Positions 1 through 7,365 of a DNA stretch of 32,626 nt are shown here, in pieces. The number at the start of each line of letters is the position of its first letter. The stretch's first letter is position 1. The stretch covers positions 1 to 32,626 of the forward strand of contig NZ_JAMLFX010000013.1 in assembly GCF_023634765.1 (NCBI RefSeq), read 5' to 3'. The notes below the pieces were generated by a model. That model was not told the origin of the DNA. It saw nothing but the letters and a program-made list of their open reading frames with translations, and searched no databases. This DNA comes from Pseudomonas sp. AKS31. Lineage in GTDB: Bacteria; Pseudomonadota; Gammaproteobacteria; Pseudomonadales; Pseudomonadaceae. The position numbers and the translations under genes were made by a program.

Positions 1-50
1 ATCAAGGCTGCCAAAACGAAAAGACCTTGAAAGGGATGGCCCTTACGGCG

Positions 51-98
51 GGTCACTTTTTCCAGACGCCCGGAATGCCGGCCCAGAAAAAAGTAACC
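51..98. repeat. Imperfect palindrome, intergenic repeat
   Basis: Two 15-nt arms, 51-65 and 84-98, are near-perfect inverted copies (GGTCACTTTTTCCAG against the complement of CAGAAAAAAGTAACC), separated by a GC-rich centre that is itself partly self-complementary (GCCCGGAATGCCGGC). The downstream text (about 99-160) resembles a sequence often found between Pseudomonas genes, but that is from memory and untested. No gene was recognised in 1-255. Confidence 0.5.
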
Positions 99-255
99 AA
101 AAAGGCTTGCTCCTACGTGCGGCCCGCTCGCTGGGGCTCGGGGGTCCTTCGCTCCGACGTCGCCTTACAGATCAAGAGCTGCAGCCGAGCTAACGCTCAT
201 CCTGTTGAGTGGTGAGGAGCGGGGCGTGGTCGGCTTTGGTTTTGTGGTGGATTTG

Positions 256-409
256 CCCCTCACCCCAGCCCTCTCCCGAGGGAGAGGGAGCCGATGGTGG
301 GCCTCTCAAAATTTGCGTTCAACTCGGACTTTCACGTCGGCGTAACTCTACCAAACACCTCGGTCAGTCCCCTCTCCCTGCGGGAGAGGGCTAGGGTGAG
401 GGGCTTTTA
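256..409. repeat. Miniature inverted-repeat element, copy 1
   Basis: A segment of about 154 bp is bounded by 22-nt terminal inverted repeats at 256-277 and 382-403 that differ at one position. Each end also folds on itself, because CCCTCTCCC is followed closely by GGGAGAGGG. The interior shares blocks with copies 2 (1187-1335) and 3 (16294-16450), notably CGACTCGG/AACTCGG, TTTCACGTCGG and CACCTCGGTCAGTCCCC. The right edge reads GAGGGGCTTTTAG in all three copies. It encodes no protein, so it is non-autonomous. It could be a MITE or a pair of convergent REP-like units. Confidence 0.8.
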
Positions 410-410
410 G

Positions 411-486
411 CTGTGTGTTGGGGATTGGGGAGTCCCGCACGCGGTTCACCGCCGGTTCGGCGAGCAGCAGTAGCTGATACCTGCTC
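411..486 (-). pseudogene. Remnant of the 3' end of a DUF6124-type gene
   Basis: Read on the minus strand, this stretch gives LLAEPAVNRVRDSP before running into repeat copy 1. The intact DUF6124-type protein at 1332-1706 ends MLAELAVNRVLDNHEIPK and then meets repeat copy 2 at the same place. At the nucleotide level GCACGCGGTTCACCGCC is shared exactly. The upstream part of the gene is missing here. The simplest reading is a decayed duplicate of the neighbour, with its adjoining repeat, left about 0.9 kb away. Confidence 0.65.
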
Positions 487-532
487 GTGCCTGCACTTGA
501 GTCAGACTTTGCAACCTGAGTGGTCAGTGCCT

Positions 533-994
533 TCACCCCTCGATGATCTCAAGGCCTTGCACATCAATCTGACCATCATGAATCTGGTGCTCCTTGTTAT
601 TGTTGTCGAAGTCCTTGAAGGTGAAGTTGAAGGTGGCTTTGAAAATACCATCGGCAATATCGAACTCTTCTACGTCAATTGAGCCCGCATCTTTAATGCT
701 GGTATAGTATTTTGTAATGTGGTGTTGTATATACAAAAAGTGAAACGGGCATGGGAATTTCTCCGTGAAGAAATGTTTGCCTTTCTCGATTTTTGCATCA
801 AATATCAAGTGAATGGTAAATGAGGTGCTTGTGGAGTTTTGATAGGTCGCCTGTAATGCCACCAGTTCTCCATCACTCACAAAGAAATCGGGTTTCCCTT
901 CAAATTTATCGGTGAAGTAGTCTTTGATTCTGGCGTTCACAGAACCGGTTCCTGATTCTCTACGTCCTTCAAATGTATCTCTTGTAATGGTCAT
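533..994 (-). CDS. Orphan hypothetical protein, A+T-rich
   Basis: This encodes a 153-residue protein that I do not recognise. It starts MTITRDTFEGRRESGTGS and is rich in Phe, Asp, Lys and Ile, with no signal peptide, membrane segment or Cys-based motif apart from a single Cys. Alternating polar and aromatic residues in the middle and C-terminal half (for example GIFKATFNFTFKDFD) suggest a beta-rich soluble domain. The start at 994 is preferred over an ATG 11 codons upstream because GGAG sits five bases before it. The gene is visibly A+T-richer than its neighbours and lies beside repeat elements and a gene remnant, which suggests horizontal acquisition. The function is unknown. Confidence 0.7.
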   Translation of the reverse strand: MTITRDTFEGRRESGTGSVNARIKDYFTDKFEGKPDFFVSDGELVALQATYQNSTSTSFTIHLIFDAKIEKGKHFFTEKFPCPFHFLYIQHHITKYYTSIKDAGSIDVEEFDIADGIFKATFNFTFKDFDNNNKEHQIHDGQIDVQGLEIIEG

Positions 995-1186
995 GTCTTG
1001 CTCCGTTAAATCAAGTGCGGGATTCACTGGTAGTGTTTGCGTGGAGCAGATAATAAGGAACTGTCAGGTTTGACAGGTTGGCTATACCATTTGGCTATAG
1101 TTGTTCTATCAACCATAACTCTTCAGGTTTGATTGATTTCTCCAAAGTTGAATCTCTGTCCGTCGGTGGAAGACGCCTGTCAGATG
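995..1186. other. A+T-rich upstream region of the orphan gene
   Basis: This non-coding stretch precedes the 533-994 gene. It holds a CTGT-N8-ACAG palindrome (listed separately) and, just upstream of that, two copies of TTGGCTATA about 14 bp apart. I could not pick out a convincing sigma-70 promoter with good spacing. Confidence 0.4.
1063..1078. promoter_or_regulatory. Operator-like palindrome CTGT-N8-ACAG
   Basis: CTGTCAGGTTTGACAG is a 16-bp perfect palindrome except for its 4-base centre. It lies about 70 bp upstream of the start of the orphan gene. The outer CTGT and ACAG and the 8-base spacing match the skeleton of a LexA (SOS) box, but the centre lacks the usual alternating A/T. It may equally be the site of another dimeric repressor or a short hairpin. 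Confidence 0.3.
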
Positions 1187-1335
1187 CTCACGCCAGCCCC
1201 CTCCCCGAGGAGAGAGGCGATTTGGGGGCTTTCAGAGCCTGAGTTCGACTCGGTATTTCACGTCGGTGTAACTTGCCCAAACACCTCACCCTGACCCTCT
1301 CCCTTTGGGAGAGGGTCAGGGTGAGGGGCTTTTAG
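1187..1335. repeat. Miniature inverted-repeat element, copy 2
   Basis: This is a second copy of the element at 256-409. The right half is well conserved (TTTCACGTCGGTGTAACT, CAAACACCTC, then CCCTCTCCC-TTT-GGGAGAGGG and GTGAGGGGCTTTTAG). The left end is degenerate (CTCACGCCAGCCCCCTCC). The last bases overlap the stop codon of the 1332-1706 gene, so the gene's TAA is the complement of the element's terminal TTA. The hairpin just past the stop could serve as its terminator. Confidence 0.75.
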
Positions 1336-1706
1336 CTGTGGGCCGGGGATTTCGGGATTTCGTGGTTATCCAGCACGCGGTTCACCGCCAGTTCGGCGAG
1401 CATGATGATTTGCTGGATGGCCAGAATCGTCCGTCGCTGCGGCAGGTCGATGTAGGCGGCGATGTCGCTGGTCATGAGACTGGCCTGGGCCAGGGATTCG
1501 CAGGCGTGGACCAGCAGACTTTCGCTGTCCTGATCGGGGGCGACCTGGAACATGGTGCTGGGTTTGTGAAAGCGCAGGGTCAGTGCGTTGGGTTTGAGGT
1601 AGTGGTCGAGGGCGCGGTCGGCGGCTTCGTGGAATTTCTTTGAGCCGGGGAATTCGTAGGGGGTGGTGTCGTCGGTTTCAGGTGGATTGGGCGTTGGTTT
1701 GAACAT
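1332..1706 (-). CDS. DUF6124 family small protein
   Basis: The protein has 124 residues. MFKPTPNPPETD at the N-terminus, then LDHYLKP, PSTMFQV, a helical middle (LLVHACESLAQASLMTSDIAAY) and a C-terminal IIMLAELAVNRVLDN match the small Pseudomonas proteins usually labelled DUF6124 or DUF3077-like. Their function is not known to me. The start is supported by GGAG seven bases upstream of ATG. Upstream lies a hairpin-rich leader. The stop codon coincides with the edge of repeat copy 2. A truncated relative of this gene lies at about 411-486. Confidence 0.75.
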   Translation of the reverse strand: MFKPTPNPPETDDTTPYEFPGSKKFHEAADRALDHYLKPNALTLRFHKPSTMFQVAPDQDSESLLVHACESLAQASLMTSDIAAYIDLPQRRTILAIQQIIMLAELAVNRVLDNHEIPKSPAHS

Positions 1707-1719
1707 GGTGAAACTCCAT

Positions 1720-1943
1720 TCGGGATGTGGAGTTCGTCACGCACTGCGACCAAGCAGTAGGGTGGCGAACCGTACGTGGGTTGGTCGACCAGGGAATGGA
1801 AACCCGGCAGGGCCGAAGCCCTCCCACGCACAGTTCGCCATTAAGCAAGCTGAAAAAGTGCGCCATTCTAAACCCGGACGACCAAGTCCGGTCGCTGATT
1901 CGTCAGCGACACCCAAATCCTAGCCACCGCACTTCCGACGGAC
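1720..1943 (-). other. Hairpin-rich leader upstream of the DUF6124 gene
   Basis: There is no coding evidence here, but several stems are clear: AGGGC-TTCG-GCCCT on the minus strand (1809-1822, a UUCG tetraloop), CCGGAC-N6-GTCCGG (1874-1891) and GTCGCTGA-TTCG-TCAGCGAC (1891-1910). A longer TCCGAC/GTCGGA pair follows near 1940-1965. Together they suggest a structured 5' leader of the DUF6124 transcript or a regulatory RNA. Which strand is transcribed is an inference. Confidence 0.35.
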
Positions 1944-1984
1944 AACCTGCAAAACCTGTCGGAAAGATCCGCGAAATCCCCATT

Positions 1985-2066
1985 CTGTAGGAGCTGCCGT
2001 AGGCTGCGATCTTTTGATTTTTAAACATCAGGATCAAAAGATCGCAGCCTGCGGCAGCTCCTACAG
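1985..2066. repeat. REP pair (GTAGGAGCTGCC family), copy 1
   Basis: Two inverted 34-nt units (1985-2018 and 2033-2066) carry the motifs CTGTAGGAGCTGCC and GGCAGCTCCTACAG around a 14-nt loop. This is the common P. fluorescens-group REP in a convergent pair. It lies just past the 3' end of the LysR gene and may stabilise its message or help end transcription. Confidence 0.9.
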
Positions 2067-2086
2067 GTTTCGTGGTGTGTTGAAAA

Positions 2087-3055
2087 TCAGTTGGCGACGC
2101 GCGCGCCGGCGAGGCTGCCGCTTAATTCGTAAGCGGCCAATTCGGCTTGGTGGGCGGCGAGAATTTCCGGCAACGACCCGCGCAAATACTCAACCCACGT
2201 TTTGATCTTCGCATCCAGATATTGCCGCGACGGGTAGATCGCATACAGGTTCAGCTCTTGCGAGCGGTAGTTCGGCATGACCCGCACCAAGGTGCCGTTG
2301 CGCAAACCTTCGATCGCCGCATACACCGGCAACACGCCCACGCCCATGCCGCTGGTGATCGCGGTTTTCATCGCGTCGGCGGAGTTCACCAGAAACGGCG
2401 AGCTGTTGATGGTGACCATTTCCTGGCCTTCCGGGCCGTCGAAGGCCCATTTTTCCAGGGGGATCACCGGGCTGACCAGGCGCAGGCAGGCGTGGTTGAG
2501 CAGGTCGCTGGGCTTTTGCGCGGCGCCGTTGGCTTTCACGTAGGCCGGGGAGGCGCAGACGATGCTGTAAGTGATGCCCAGCCGTTGCGAAACAAAACCC
2601 GAGTCCGGCAACTCGCTGGCGAGCACGATGGACACGTCGTAGCCCTCGTCGAGCAGGTCCGGCACGCGGTTGGCCAGGGTCAGGTCGAAGGTCACGTCCG
2701 GGTGGGTCTTGCGGTAGCGGGCAATGGCGTCGATGACGAAATGCTGGCCGATACCGGTCATGGTGTGCACTTTCAATTGTCCGGCCGGGCGCGCGTGGGC
2801 GTCGCTGGCTTCGGCTTCGGCCTCTTCAACATAGGCCAGAATCTGTTCGCAGCGCAGCAGGTAGCGCTTGCCCGCTTCGGTGAGCGCAATGCGCCGCGTG
2901 GTGCGGTTGAGCAAACGGGTTTGCAGGTGAGCTTCCAGGTTGGAGACCGCGCGCGAGACGTTGGCGGTGGTGGTGTCGAGTTGCACGGCGGCGGCGGTGA
3001 AGCTGCCGGCTTCGGCGACACAACTGAAGGCGCGCATGTTTTGCAAAGTGTCCAT
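2087..3055 (-). CDS. LysR-family transcriptional regulator
   Basis: The protein has 322 residues, a normal LysR length. The N-terminal winged helix-turn-helix (about residues 1-60) is clear: MRAFSCVAEAGSFTAAA, then NVSRAVSNLEAHLQTRLLNR and TRRIALTEAG. The rest is a periplasmic-binding-like effector domain (about 90-300). It is divergent from the efflux operon that starts at 3331, the usual arrangement for a LysR protein that controls its neighbour, and such systems often respond to aromatic acids or similar toxic compounds. The ligand cannot be read from the sequence. The 275-bp divergent region is where it should bind. The C-terminus is slightly long and Ala-rich. Confidence 0.93.
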   Translation of the reverse strand: MDTLQNMRAFSCVAEAGSFTAAAVQLDTTTANVSRAVSNLEAHLQTRLLNRTTRRIALTEAGKRYLLRCEQILAYVEEAEAEASDAHARPAGQLKVHTMTGIGQHFVIDAIARYRKTHPDVTFDLTLANRVPDLLDEGYDVSIVLASELPDSGFVSQRLGITYSIVCASPAYVKANGAAQKPSDLLNHACLRLVSPVIPLEKWAFDGPEGQEMVTINSSPFLVNSADAMKTAITSGMGVGVLPVYAAIEGLRNGTLVRVMPNYRSQELNLYAIYPSRQYLDAKIKTWVEYLRGSLPEILAAHQAELAAYELSGSLAGARVAN

Positions 3056-3164
3056 GGGGTGCTCTCAAGGGAGATGGCAAATTGTGACACGAAGTTTCAG
3101 GGGCGAGACCCCAGACTTAAGGATTATCTCGTTAACCGTAACAAAGATTCACAGAAATCCCAGC

Positions 3165-3193
3165 TTATCGCGGTACAGGGCGTTCCCTAGAAT
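3165..3193 (+). promoter_or_regulatory. Candidate sigma-70 promoter of the efflux operon
   Basis: TTATCG (3165-3170) and TAGAAT (3188-3193) are separated by 17 bp and point toward the efflux genes. The -35 is weak, as expected for an activator-dependent promoter. A REP pair lies between this site and the first gene, so the leader would be about 130 nt and would contain a long hairpin. Confidence 0.35.
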
Positions 3194-3204
3194 TGCGCCG
3201 ATCC

Positions 3205-3291
3205 CTGTAGGAGCTGCCGAAGGCTGCGATCTTTTGATTTTGTTTTAAGGGAATCAAGATCAAAAGATCGCAGCCTGCGGCAGCTCCTACA
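3205..3291. repeat. REP pair (GTAGGAGCTGCC family), copy 2
   Basis: This is a convergent pair of the same REP unit, starting CTGTAGGAGCTGCCGAAGGC and ending with its complement, with a loop of about 20 nt. It occupies most of the leader between the LysR gene and the efflux operon. A transcript starting upstream of it would carry a large stem just ahead of the first gene. Confidence 0.9.
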
Positions 3292-3330
3292 CGGGTCCTT
3301 GATCTACCCCTCTCTCAGGAATTCGCAGCT

Positions 3331-4830
3331 GTGCCGCGTCGCATCAACAGAGCGCTTTTGCCGCTCAGTGTTCTGGCTTTTACCCTGGGTCTTGGCGGCT
3401 GCATCTCAACGGACGGAATTGCCCCGCAGGGCATGGCAATCGAGGCCAATTCTCTGGCCACCGATGACGCCATCGCCCACGCCGCCCGTGACGCCCACTG
3501 GCCCACCGCGCAATGGTGGCAAGCCTACGGCGACCCGCAACTCAACCGCTGGATCGACCTCGCCGTGAAGGGCAGCCCGAGTATGGCCATGGCCGCTGCG
3601 CGGGTGCGTCAGGCCAAAGCCCTGGCCGGCGTCGCCGAAGCGGCCGAGTCGTTGCAGATCAATGGCGAGTCGACCCTCAAACGCCACAACTGGCCGACCG
3701 ACCCGTTCTACGGCCCGGGCGATCTGGCCAATACCACCACTTGGGACAACAACGCGGCGCTGGGTTTCAGCTACGCCCTCGACCTCTGGGGCCGTGAAAG
3801 CAATGCCAGTGAACGCGCGGTGGATCTGGCGCACATGAGCGCCGCCGAGGCGCGATTGGCGCAGCTCGAATTGCAGAACAACATCGTCCGCGCCTACATC
3901 GAACTGTCGCTGCATTACGCGCAGCGCGACATCGTTGCCGCGACGCTCAAACAGCAACAGCAGATTCTCGATCTGGCGCAGAAACGTTTGAACGGCGGAA
4001 TCGGCACGCACTTCGAAGTTAGTCAGGCCGAAACGCCGCTGCCGGAAACCCATCGCCAGCTCGATGCGCTAGACGAAGAAATCGCCCTGAGTCGCAACCA
4101 GATTGCCGCGCTCGCCGGACAGGGGCCGGGGGCGGGCGCGCACTTGCAGCGTCCGACACTGTCACTCGCTGCTGCGTTGAAACTGCCGTCGGCTCTGCCC
4201 GCCGAATTGCTCGGCCAGCGGCCCGATGTGGTCGCCAGTCGCTGGCAAGTGGCGGCGCAGGCGCGGGGTATCGATGTCGCTCACGCCGGGTTTTACCCCA
4301 ACGTCGATCTGGTCGGCAGCCTCGGTTACATGGCCACCGGCGGCGGTGCGCTGGAGTTTTTGACCGGCAAGAAACTCAACTACAACGTCGGGCCGGCGAT
4401 CTCGCTGCCGATCTTCGACGGTGGCCGACTGCGCGCCGAATTGGGTGAAGCCTCCGCCGGTTACGACATCGCCGTGGCGCATTACAACCAGACGCTTGTC
4501 AATGCGCTGAAGAACATCTCCGATCAGTTGATCCGCCGCGAGTCGATGGACAAGCAGCAAGGCTTTGCCGCCGAGTCGGTGGCCACCGCGCAGAAGACTT
4601 ACGACATCGCGATGATCGCCTATCAGCGTGGCCTCACCGATTACCTCAACGTGCTCAATGCGCAGACGTTGCTGTTCAAACAGCAGCAGGTGCAGCAGCA
4701 AGTGCAGGCGGCGCGCCTCAGTGCGCATGCCGAACTGGTGACGGCGCTGGGTGGCGGCCTCGGGGCCGGCAACGATGTGCCGACCGCCGAGAAAACCCAG
4801 GCCCCGAAAACCCCGGTTCTCCTGCGTTGA
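3331..4830 (+). CDS. Outer-membrane efflux lipoprotein (NodT/OprM type)
   Basis: The protein has 499 residues. It forms the trimeric outer-membrane channel of a tripartite export system. A lipoprotein signal ending in LGLGGC (Cys about residue 24) is followed by two OEP repeats, with family-typical WWQAYGDPQLNRWI, LSYALDLWGR-like and LGQRPDVVASRWQVAAQ segments, and a C-terminal LTDYLNVLNAQ. The start is GTG with AGGA ten bases upstream. It is first in a four-gene operon with FUSC, DUF1656 and HlyD-type genes, the layout seen in fusaric-acid and aromatic-acid efflux systems. The substrate is not evident. A Gln-rich patch near the end (KQQQVQQQVQ) is a normal coiled-coil feature. Confidence 0.93.
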   Translation: MPRRINRALLPLSVLAFTLGLGGCISTDGIAPQGMAIEANSLATDDAIAHAARDAHWPTAQWWQAYGDPQLNRWIDLAVKGSPSMAMAAARVRQAKALAGVAEAAESLQINGESTLKRHNWPTDPFYGPGDLANTTTWDNNAALGFSYALDLWGRESNASERAVDLAHMSAAEARLAQLELQNNIVRAYIELSLHYAQRDIVAATLKQQQQILDLAQKRLNGGIGTHFEVSQAETPLPETHRQLDALDEEIALSRNQIAALAGQGPGAGAHLQRPTLSLAAALKLPSALPAELLGQRPDVVASRWQVAAQARGIDVAHAGFYPNVDLVGSLGYMATGGGALEFLTGKKLNYNVGPAISLPIFDGGRLRAELGEASAGYDIAVAHYNQTLVNALKNISDQLIRRESMDKQQGFAAESVATAQKTYDIAMIAYQRGLTDYLNVLNAQTLLFKQQQVQQQVQAARLSAHAELVTALGGGLGAGNDVPTAEKTQAPKTPVLLR

Positions 4831-4844
4831 ACACACGACCTAAT

Positions 4845-4932
4845 GTGGGAGCGAGCCTGCTCGCGAAAGCGGTTCATCAGTCGACATCAACGTTGAATAT
4901 GAAAACGCATTCGCGAGCAGGCTCGCTCCCAC
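4845..4932. repeat. REP pair (GTGGGAGCGAGCC family)
   Basis: Two 23-nt perfect inverted arms (4845-4867 and 4910-4932) begin GTGGGAGCGAGCCTGCTC and flank a 42-nt loop. This is a different REP family from the other pairs. It sits between the channel gene and the FUSC gene, so it lies within the presumed operon. Confidence 0.9.
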
Positions 4933-4972
4933 AGATTCTGCAACCAGACCGAATCTCTTTGAGCGCAATTAA

Positions 4973-7165
4973 ATGACTTCCTTGCCCGCACCTCTGCGCT
5001 GGCTCTACTCCCTGGAATGGCGCCGAGGTTTCTTCGACTGGGCGCGCAGCGATGGCGTGACCTGGGTCTACATCTTCAAGGTGTTGATCGCCGCGTTTCT
5101 CACGCTGTGGCTGGCCATGCGCCTGGAATTGCCGCAACCGCGCACGGCGATGATCACCGTGTTCATCGTCATGCAGCCGCAAAGCGGCCAGGTGTTTGCC
5201 AAGAGTTTCTATCGCTTCCTCGGCACGTTGGCCGGGTCGGCGATGATGGTCACGTTGATCGCGTTGTTCGCGCAAAACACCGAGCTGTTCCTCGGTTCGC
5301 TGGCGATCTGGGTCGGCATCTGCTCGGCCGGTGCTGCGCGTTGCCGCAATTTCCGCGCCTACGGTTTTGTCCTCGCCGGCTACACCGCGGCGATGGTTGG
5401 CTTGCCCGCGTTGGCGCACCCGGACGGCGCGTTCATGGCAGCGGTTTGGCGAGTGCTGGAGATCTCGCTGGGGATTCTCTGCTCAACCCTGATCAGCGCC
5501 GCGATCCTGCCGCAAACCGCCAGCGCGGCCATGCGTAACGCCCTCTATCAGCGCTTTGGTGTATTCGCGCTGTTCGTCACCGATGGCCTGCGCGGGCGCA
5601 GCAAAGCTGAAGCTTTCGAGGCGAGCAACGTGCGCTTTATCGCCGAAGCCGTGGGCCTCGAAGGGCTGCGCAGCGTGACCGTATTCGAAGACCCGCACAT
5701 GCGCCGGCGTAACGGTCGATTGAGCCGTTTGAACAGCGAATTCATGGGCATCACCACGCGCTTCAACGCGCTGCATCAGTTGCTTGAACGCCTGCGCGGT
5801 AACGGCGAAGAACATGTGGTTGCGGCGATCAAACCCGGTTTGCAGGATCTCGCCGAAGTACTCGACGGCTTTAGCGGTCGTGCCCTGACCAGCCCCGATG
5901 CCGCGCGCTTGGCGACAGCGCTGGCGAGCTACAAGGAAGGCCTGCCGGCACGTGTGCGCAGCCTGCGCGCCCTCTTCCAGGAGAGCGAACCGAGCGACGC
6001 CGAGCAACTGGATTTCCACACCGCGTACGAACTGCTTTATCGCTTCGTCGACGACCTGCACAGTTATGCCCAGACCCACGCCTCATTGGCCGATCACCGC
6101 CATGAACGTGAGCGCTGGGACGAACCGTTCACCCCGCAAACCAACTGGTGGGCCGCCGCTGCATCAGGCATACGCGCCTCGTTCATCCTCATCGTGCTGG
6201 GCAGTTATTGGGTCGCCACCGCATGGCCAAGCGGCGCGACGATGACCCTGATTGCTGCCGCCACCGTGGGCCTCTCCGCCGCCACGCCGAACCCGAAACG
6301 CATGGCATTCCAAATGGCGTGCGGTACGTTTCTCGGCGCGCTGATCGGTTTCGTCGAGATGTTTTTCATCTTCCCGTGGATCGACGGTTTCCCGCTGCTG
6401 TGCGTGATGCTCGCACCCGTCATCGTGCTCGGTTCGTTCCTCACGTCGCGCCCGCAATACGCCGGTGTCGGCCTCGGGTTGCTGATCTTCTTCAGCACCG
6501 GTTCGGTGCCGGATAACCTGACCGTCTACAACCCATACACCTTCATCAACGACTACATCGCCATGGTCATGGGCATGTTGGTCTGTGCCGCTGCCGGGGC
6601 AATTATTCTGCCGCCGAACAGCCGCTGGTTGTGGAAACGTCTGGAGCAGGATTTGCGCGGGCAAGTGGTCTACGCGATCAGCGGAAAGCTCAAAGGCCTC
6701 GCCTCGAGTTTCGAGAGCCGTACCCGCGATTTGCTGCATCAGGCCTACGGTCTCGCGGCCGGGCAGCCGAAGGTGCAAAAGCACCTGCTGCGCTGGATGT
6801 TTGTGGTCCTGGAAGTCGGCCACGCAATCATCGAGTTGCGCAAGGAACAGGCGATTCTGCCGGTGCACCCGGCCTATGCCGAATCGCAGCCGTGGCGGCA
6901 GGCAATCCGCGTGATGGGCCGCGCGCTGGTGCGGCTGTTTCTGCAGCCCAACTCAAGCAATCTCGAACGTGCGCTGGTGGCGGTCGATCATGCGATCAGT
7001 CGCGTGGCGGCCACCGATGAACCGTTCGCGCCGCACTTCGATACCTCGGCGTTGCGGCGGGTGAAGAGCTATCTGCACTTTATCCGCACTTCGCTGCTCG
7101 ACCCGCAATCACCGCTCGCGGCCTACGCCGTCGCCAAGCCCGAAGGAATTGCCCATGCCTCGTGA
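4973..7165 (+). CDS. FUSC-family inner-membrane efflux protein (AaeB-like)
   Basis: The protein has 730 residues, matching the p-hydroxybenzoate/fusaric-acid exporter family. It has two membrane blocks of several helices each (about residues 20-180 and 390-530), each followed by a soluble alpha-helical region. Recognisable segments are PRTAMITVFIVMQPQSGQVFAKSFYR in the first block (family position) and the parallel WPSGATMTLIAAATVGL in the second. It is expected to move an aromatic or other weak-acid substrate across the inner membrane, passing it to the HlyD adaptor and the outer-membrane channel. The ribosome-binding site is weak. Its 3' end overlaps the DUF1656 gene by 11 bases, so they are translated together. 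Confidence 0.92.
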   Translation: MTSLPAPLRWLYSLEWRRGFFDWARSDGVTWVYIFKVLIAAFLTLWLAMRLELPQPRTAMITVFIVMQPQSGQVFAKSFYRFLGTLAGSAMMVTLIALFAQNTELFLGSLAIWVGICSAGAARCRNFRAYGFVLAGYTAAMVGLPALAHPDGAFMAAVWRVLEISLGILCSTLISAAILPQTASAAMRNALYQRFGVFALFVTDGLRGRSKAEAFEASNVRFIAEAVGLEGLRSVTVFEDPHMRRRNGRLSRLNSEFMGITTRFNALHQLLERLRGNGEEHVVAAIKPGLQDLAEVLDGFSGRALTSPDAARLATALASYKEGLPARVRSLRALFQESEPSDAEQLDFHTAYELLYRFVDDLHSYAQTHASLADHRHERERWDEPFTPQTNWWAAAASGIRASFILIVLGSYWVATAWPSGATMTLIAAATVGLSAATPNPKRMAFQMACGTFLGALIGFVEMFFIFPWIDGFPLLCVMLAPVIVLGSFLTSRPQYAGVGLGLLIFFSTGSVPDNLTVYNPYTFINDYIAMVMGMLVCAAAGAIILPPNSRWLWKRLEQDLRGQVVYAISGKLKGLASSFESRTRDLLHQAYGLAAGQPKVQKHLLRWMFVVLEVGHAIIELRKEQAILPVHPAYAESQPWRQAIRVMGRALVRLFLQPNSSNLERALVAVDHAISRVAATDEPFAPHFDTSALRRVKSYLHFIRTSLLDPQSPLAAYAVAKPEGIAHAS

Positions 7166-7355
7166 AATCGCCTTCCACGGCGTGTACATGCCGACCATGA
7201 CCCTGATGTTTTTCATCGCTGCGGCACTGGCCTGGGCGGTGGACCGGTTCCTGTCCGGGTTCGATCTGTACCGTTTTTTCTGGCACCCGGCGCTGTTGCG
7301 TCTGAGTCTGTTTACCTGTCTGTTCGGCGCCATGGCGCTGACTGTTTACCGTTGA
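7155..7355 (+). CDS. DUF1656 (AaeX-like) small membrane protein
   Basis: The protein has 66 residues and two membrane helices (about 10-30 and 43-63). It starts MPREIAFHGVYMPTM, typical of DUF1656, the family of E. coli AaeX. Such genes almost always sit between the FUSC and HlyD genes, as here. Their exact role is not established. The ATG at 7155 is chosen because AAGGAA lies seven bases upstream; a TTG two codons earlier is in frame but less likely. Confidence 0.92.
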   Translation: MPREIAFHGVYMPTMTLMFFIAAALAWAVDRFLSGFDLYRFFWHPALLRLSLFTCLFGAMALTVYR

Positions 7356-7365
7356 GAACGATCTG

